Below are positions 58,380 to 64,000 of a DNA stretch of 64,000 nucleotides, one piece after another. Where the stretch lies: the NCBI RefSeq assembly GCF_030463535.1, contig NC_132878.1, positions 28,984,261-29,048,260 of the forward strand, given 5' to 3'. Position 1 is the first letter of the stretch, and each line of letters opens with the position of its first letter. Origin of the DNA: Salminus brasiliensis. Taxonomy: Eukaryota > Chordata > Actinopteri > Characiformes > Bryconidae. Under the pieces are notes generated by a model that was not told where the DNA came from, searched no databases, and was given only the letters and a program-made list of their open reading frames with translations. A program made the position numbers and the translations under genes.

Positions 58380-59940
58380 ACATTCTCCCATCTCTGGTGT
58401 TGTAATGGGCAGAACAATACAAACACTTTTCATTCACATTTATTTAGAAATCATATTCAAAAAAGAATTATGTGGTGAAACAAAATCTATTAAGACATAC
58501 TGTTGTGTAAAGACGTTTAATTAAGAGACCTAAAGTGCAAAACAAACCAAACCTGGACATGACCTTACACTTGAAAACAACTGAAAAAGGAGTTTACTCT
58601 AAAAGACATTAATTCTACTGAGCCAAAGCAAGCAAACGAACAGAAAGTGGCCTTCAGGGAGAAAGCACAGTTTAGACTGGTGTGTAGGGTAAGGCTGTTA
58701 TTTCACTAAAAGTGGTCAGGTCAGAGCAGAAGTGGCCTATAAAAACAGCACTTGATTAAATAATAATTATAGTATAATGTGTGGGTAATTACCAATCTGC
58801 TTCTTTCAGGCACATGAAAGTGAAGTCCTCCATTTTAACAGGACAGTGGTGTCAGTACTAAAAACCTAATCTGCCTTTTGTTGTTTGCATCAGTGTAGCT
58901 TCACTAGACGGATGCACTCAGTGAAACTGCACCAACTACTGCAAGATTGTTAGTTCCCTTTTGCCGCATGAGCTTTTACAGGTGACACTTTACAAGTAAT
59001 ATCTCAACTACGTTACTAATCAAAACCTTTCCTTATATCTGGAGAGCACGAGAAAACAAATGGACCATGTGCCAATCCAGCAAAACGGATTTATCATAAT
59101 TACTACAGTAAGGTTAAATCAAGCACTCCTGCACTCCCCCTGACACTAGACCAGCCACAGAATCCCAAAATAAATGTACAGTGTGACCACAGCAGCCAAT
59201 GTGGCCAGCAGTTCCCATGTACAGATCAAAAAGCCTGCAACTCTGCCCTCTGGTGGTACCAGCTGGTTTAACAAACAAACAAATAAATAAATAAAATACT
59301 GCCACATTCAGTGGTGCAGATCAACTCCACTGACCACAAAAAGCAGAAAAGAGCCTAAATGCACAACACTAAAAATAAGAACGGCCTCAAGTAACATTTA
59401 ACACATTTTTCCACACTGCCCATCAAAGACTAAAGTGTCTGGTTTATAGTCTGGTTTAAGACTAGTGTTAAATTTAGGCTGAGCCTTCAAAGGCTTTATT
59501 CACCTTCCAAAAGCAGCAGGTAAGAGGAAAGTGAGCTCAAGCAGAAGAGGTCAAGGACAGAATGAGGAAAATCCTGTAAATTCTCAACAACAGTTAAGAA
59601 GCATATGTAGACTTCAATTTTACACAAGTGACCTGCAAACAAGCGAAGCAAAACAATAACTTTGCATTAAAAAGACAAAAAAGACTAGCAGAAACCCCCC
59701 CCCCACCACCACCCCAAAAAAAGACCCCCCAAACACTTACTCCTTGTTTCGGTTGTGATCATATTTGCAGTTAATGCTATGTTAATGCTAATTCTTTGTT
59801 AATATATGTTTTTTTGTTATCTGCACAGTGAAGATAGGTGTGAGTGTAACCCAGGGGAGCCACAGCATTCCCTCCCGGGGCCACCAGACCCCTCATTATG
59901 TCTGACATCACAGGGGGAGGATAGCTGTGGGTGATGCTGG
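58380..59940. other. Upstream flank of col10a1
   Basis: No gene recognised. This is candidate distal promoter for col10a1. It holds a C-rich tract at 59696-59712 and a (GA)n run at 59939-59952 close to the TATA box. Confidence 0.45.
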
Positions 59941-59958
59941 AGAGAGAGAGAGATTTAG

Positions 59959-60098
59959 TATAAAAAGGCAAATTTACAGCTGTGAACAGTAGCAGCCTCG
60001 CAGACTGACTCCTCACACACACACGCACAAGCTCACACGGATATACAGCCAGGCCGGGACCGCCCGACCTCACCACTTTCAGGAGCTTCGGCCTGCGG
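59959..60098 (+). promoter_or_regulatory. col10a1 core promoter and noncoding exon 1
   Basis: A clear TATA box (TATAAAAAG, 59959-59967) predicts transcription from about 59990. A strong donor, CTGCGG|GTGAGTG, lies at 60098/60099. Vertebrate COL10A1 genes have a short noncoding first exon before the signal-peptide exon, and this layout matches. The exact start site is inferred. Confidence 0.7.
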
Positions 60099-60433
60099 GT
60101 GAGTGCGGCTGCAGGAGGGTGTCTGTGGGAGGGTGGGGTGCTGGTGTAGGGTGATGCTGTTAAGACTGCTGTATGAGTGTATGAGTATCTCCTTCAGGCT
60201 CTTGGCTTTTAAAGTAATGTAACAATATGCTGTTTGTCTTGATGGGTCATTTGTAATCTGAATTTGTCTCTTAATCAACTGGCATCTACAAACCTGCAGT
60301 CCACCCTGTAGTCCCGTGGGCTGCTCCACTTTAGCCTCAGAGTTTGCTTACCATTCAATCATTCAGTCGTCAACTCCAACTCTAATCAGAACTGTGTGTG
60401 TGTGTGTTTTTCAAACAGGTTTAGCTTCAGAAA

Positions 60434-63400
60434 ATGGACCTCTATGTAACAAGTGTTCTACTTCTCCTCGTGGCTTTGGCCGAGGCAAGACCTGATCCAT
60501 ACTACCATGTGAAGAAAGTTCCTTATCCAACAAAGAGCCACGGTAAGCTTACGAGCACTGCCTTAACACAATACTACCAATCTTTATTGCCATCAGAACT
60601 GAGCAAAATCCCTCTGAGCACAGTATGAATTACTTAGCATCAAATAGCAAGAAAGAATGAGACACCTAAACTGCAGCTAAACACTTAGGGTTAAAAGCAT
60701 CTATAGTGAAAAATTGGTTGTTAGTAAGTTGTTAGTACCTGATATGGGACTACCACTGAAAACAAGCAATGGCATTCCAGCCCTTAGTAATTACTTTGTG
60801 TACTGCAAAATGGCTCATTATGAACTAATAAACTTAGGCTTTCACCAAGTGCCTAGACATTAAGTACTTAACTGGTGGAACTGGTAGAAACACCAGCTCG
60901 CAGTTGCCAGTTCATTTTACCCAACTGGAAAACAACCTCTCTGAGATCTCTGAATCCAGGCCTCCATGACCATGCCTAAGGTCATACTGTAGCAGCTGTG
61001 AGAGCCTTTTTTCAGCACACACTATATTCAGCATCAATCAAGTCTACCAGTTCAGTTATTTCTGAATACTTGCTGAACCAAACAGGACTCATCTCTAAAC
61101 ACTGATGGTACTGGATTGCACCCATGACCTTTCTAGGACAATCACATGGAAAATAGTGCAAAATGTATTACACAGAAAGAACTAGAGTTTCATATACAAA
61201 TTTCATATACATATATTTCATATTTTAGTTTTCACACTAAACAGAGGGCCAACAGGTAACATTCACATATCCTCTAGCAAGGGAACTGTGATGTAGCATT
61301 GCAGCTCCCTGAATTGAAAAGGCCTAGAAATCAGGACAGTGCATGCAAATTGACATGACGTTCCATCTCCCACAAAAGAGTGGTGCATATTTCTGGATCC
61401 GAGGTGTTAAAATATAATCTACCCCTTAACATCAAACACTTGCGGCTATAGTTGTTACATGCGTCAGCAAATAACCAGCTTTGGGCAATAAACACATCAA
61501 GCAAGGCCTGGGCTTGGTAAATCTCCAGAACAGATGTAACCACAGTGGGCACACCCAAAACAAGCTACTCTGCAGAGTTAAATTGTACCAAAATAGGTTC
61601 AAAACAAACAATTCTCACACTAGAAGAGGGATACTTGCCATAATTTGCGAGGTGACCTAGAAATCGAATCGAATAAAGCCTTAAATGACACGTCTCCAGT
61701 GAGACCTTTGGAAAAGGTGAAGGTTACCCTCAGAAGTCATGCTGTGAATCCTGACGCGTACTCTAAAAGAAAAGACCAGTTTCCATTGTAGCCAGTGAAG
61801 CTGCTGACCGCAGTAATATCAGGTCAACGTTGGAAGCTGTTGGAGCTGGCCTGCTCTACCCGTGTGGTTTAAGGAACCTGCTTATTTCTGACTTCACAAA
61901 CACCATTTCTGTCAGGATTTCCAGTGCCATCCTACCCACATTTAAAACAGAATAGAAAGTGTAATCGCCCTTTTCAGTTCATTTCATACAATAATGCTGG
62001 AAGGTAGGCATTTATTTACAGAAGTGGCGCAGGTGTTCCAGGAGGGTTTCACCACAGAAGATTTAAGAATGCTCTTATGCAAGTGAATTTTAATCACATA
62101 TCTGAATTCTCTGCTTCGCTTCATGTGACTGACTGAGAGCAGCGGGTGCAAACACGTTTATACAAGGTCACCTTCTGAACATAGTGATGCTGTACACTTC
62201 ACATAAGCTCTGCTGGAAAGCAATGACTCTCCTAATAATACAACAGCAGAGTGTCACACATTTTCTAACCTTTTATATTGGCATTACTGTAAAACTTTCT
62301 TTAAGTTGTTGTCAAGCTAGTACACCTGCAGGAGCCCCAAGACCCAAAGCACAACCAGGTTGCAAGCTAAATGACAGCAGCAGGGATATTAAACAACAAC
62401 ACCATAGAAAGAATTTAGTTTTTTTAACTCGTGTTTAAATATTAGATCAAAATTCACAGCCAGCTTTAGATATGCAAATAAGCAGTTTGGCATTCAAAAG
62501 TCTATATGCCTGTAGATGTTGACTCAGATAAGCATTACTCATACTCCCCCTCGTTTAGCAGATAGCAGGCCAAAGCCAGCATGTTTGCTTAAATCCTTAC
62601 TGATGCATCACTGAATGTACTATTTCAATACACTGTATACCTAGTGGGTGTAGTGGAGCATACCACTAATGGCCCAGGATCCTAATTAAAACAGGTCATA
62701 AGATCAATCACTGCAGTCAGCGAGGCATGACAATATTGGTTATCAATACTAACAAACACAGACAGCACCAGGGACCAGGGATTTATATAACACTTGAAAT
62801 TTGCAGTCCACCTGCAAATAGAGGGCACAGAGCTCTCCTGACCTGATCTGACAGAGTACCTGAGCTTAATACTGCATTCACAAGTTCAACACCACTCCTT
62901 ATTAGGCTTAGAAGTGTTGCATCTGAACAATCCTTAAAAAGTCTCTAAGGGTGTTTCACTCTTTTTCAGCTGTTGCAGGTACACCAGGAATCCCAGGTAC
63001 ACCTGGTGAACCTGGTCCCCAAGGCCCCCCTGGCCCCCCAGGCCCACAAGGCCCCGGTGGAATAGGACACCCAGGACCAGTGGGGCCACCTGGACCACCT
63101 GGACCTTCCGGTTATTCTTCACCTGGAAAGCCTGGAGGCCCAGGATCTCCTGGAAAACCAGGTGCTAATGGAATGCCAGGAGAAAGAGGAATTCCAGGAC
63201 CTGCAGGACCACAGGGAGCAAGAGGAGCACCAGGATCTCCTGGCAGCCCAGGTCCTGCCGGCTACTCTGCTCCTGGAAAGCCAGGAGCACACGGCCCACC
63301 AGGTGCAATGGGGCCTAGAGGAGAGCCTGGGCAAAAAGGACTCCCGGGTATTCCTGGTGCACCTGGCCATAAAGGAGATCCAGGACACGGTATCCCAGGA

Positions 63401-64000
63401 AGTCCTGGTGGCCCTGGTCCAATCGGTCCAGTGGGCCCTCCTGGTCAGCCTGGTCAACCAGGAATTGGAAAGAGTGGTGCAACTGGATACCCTGGTGAAC
63501 CCGGAAAGCCAGGTATGCCAGGTAGAGATGGGGCTCCAGGCCCCATGGGCGCACCAGGGCTAAAGGGACACACAGGCGCTCCAGGCATTGGTGCACCTGG
63601 CAAACCAGGTCAGAATGGTCCTGCCGGTATTCCCGGTCCAGTTGGCGCAAAAGGTCCTCAGGGTCCAGCGGGACAGCCCGGAGCTCCTGGTCTGCCAGGT
63701 GTTGGTAAGAGCGGCGCACCAGGATTGCCAGGAGACAGAGGTGCACCCGGTTCTTCAGGAACAACAGGACAAAAAGGAGAGCCAGGCCCAACAGGTTTTA
63801 CAGGTCAGCCAGGTGCTATGGGGCCTATTGGTCCAGCTGGTCCTCAGGGTGCTAGGGGATTCCAGGGTGAGGCAGGTCCAGCAGGGCCTAAGGGTGATCA
63901 TGGTATGGTTGGGGCACCTGGTCCAAGAGGGGCAAAGGGAGAGCAAGGAGCACAAGGCTACTCAGGAAAACCAGGAATTCCAGGGGCAGCAGGTCCACCA
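60434..64000 (+). CDS. col10a1: Collagen type X alpha 1 chain (5' part, runs off the window)
   Basis: Collagen X is the short-chain network collagen of hypertrophic cartilage and bone-forming cells. Exon 2 starts at 60419 after an acceptor (TTTTTCAAACAG). Its ATG at 60434 opens a signal peptide ([18 protein letters not shown]), followed by a short NC2 region ending in PTKSH at 60542 (phase 1, donor G|GTAAGC). After a 2.4 kb intron, exon 3 begins at 62970 (TTTTTCAG|CTGTTGCAG). It reads [19 protein letters not shown] and then about 340 residues of Gly-X-Y triplets to the window edge, with brief interruptions such as GYSSPG, GYSAPG and GHGIPG. Signal exon plus NC2 plus one huge collagen exon is the COL10A1 layout. 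The C-terminal C1q-like domain lies outside. Fish often have two paralogues; which one this is cannot be told. Confidence 0.92.

Noticed and set aside
59114-59305. Small minus-strand open frame upstream of col10a1
   Set aside because: No recognisable domain, splice context or conservation evidence.

Overview
This window is genomic DNA from a ray-finned fish, most likely a teleost. It has intron-containing vertebrate genes with canonical GT-AG splice sites, many Tc1/mariner relics, tRNA-derived SINEs with fish-type tails, L1- and Rex1-like LINE fragments, and very abundant CA/GT and TA microsatellites. Repeat content leans towards an otophysan lineage, but that is only a guess. Nothing bacterial, phage or CRISPR-like is present.

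Four genes can be supported by protein similarity recognised by eye and by consistent splice phases. (1) ndufaf4, minus strand, about 6.03-7.57 kb, is a complete three-exon mitochondrial complex I assembly factor of 169 aa. (2) dse, minus strand, 10.76-18.09 kb, encodes dermatan sulfate epimerase in five coding exons (952 aa, complete). (3) nt5dc1, minus strand, carries its last six coding exons at 27.58-37.95 kb; its 5' exons were not found. (4) col10a1, plus strand, 59.96-64.0 kb, has a TATA box, a likely noncoding first exon, a signal-peptide exon, and the start of the large Gly-X-Y exon that runs off the right edge. The nt5dc1/col10a1/dse group matches the human 6q22.1 neighbourhood, where COL10A1 lies antisense inside NT5DC1. 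ndufaf4 beside dse differs from the human arrangement.

Region by region: 0-5.3 kb holds a SINE, a CpG- and CCAAT-rich candidate promoter near 2.4-2.8 kb, and a decayed L1-type LINE. 5.9-7.6 kb is ndufaf4. 7.7-10.7 kb is repeat fragments and unannotated DNA. 10.76-18.1 kb is dse, with minisatellites in its introns. 18.1-27.4 kb is intergenic or dse 5' DNA, with a pyrimidine-rich minisatellite, a SINE and a Tc1 relic. 27.5-38 kb is nt5dc1, its introns filled by a 1 kb minisatellite and by two adjacent Tc1 elements, one with an intact transposase. 38-59.9 kb is probably an nt5dc1 intron, packed with minisatellites, Tc1 relics, a MITE and a Rex1-like LINE. 60-64 kb is col10a1.

The genes do not form a pathway. 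dse and col10a1 both serve extracellular matrix and cartilage, but their adjacency is inherited synteny rather than an operon-like arrangement. The most notable non-gene content is the intact Tc1 element at 33.35-34.96 kb and the unusually dense, diverse set of tandem repeats. I found no clearly new biological system.
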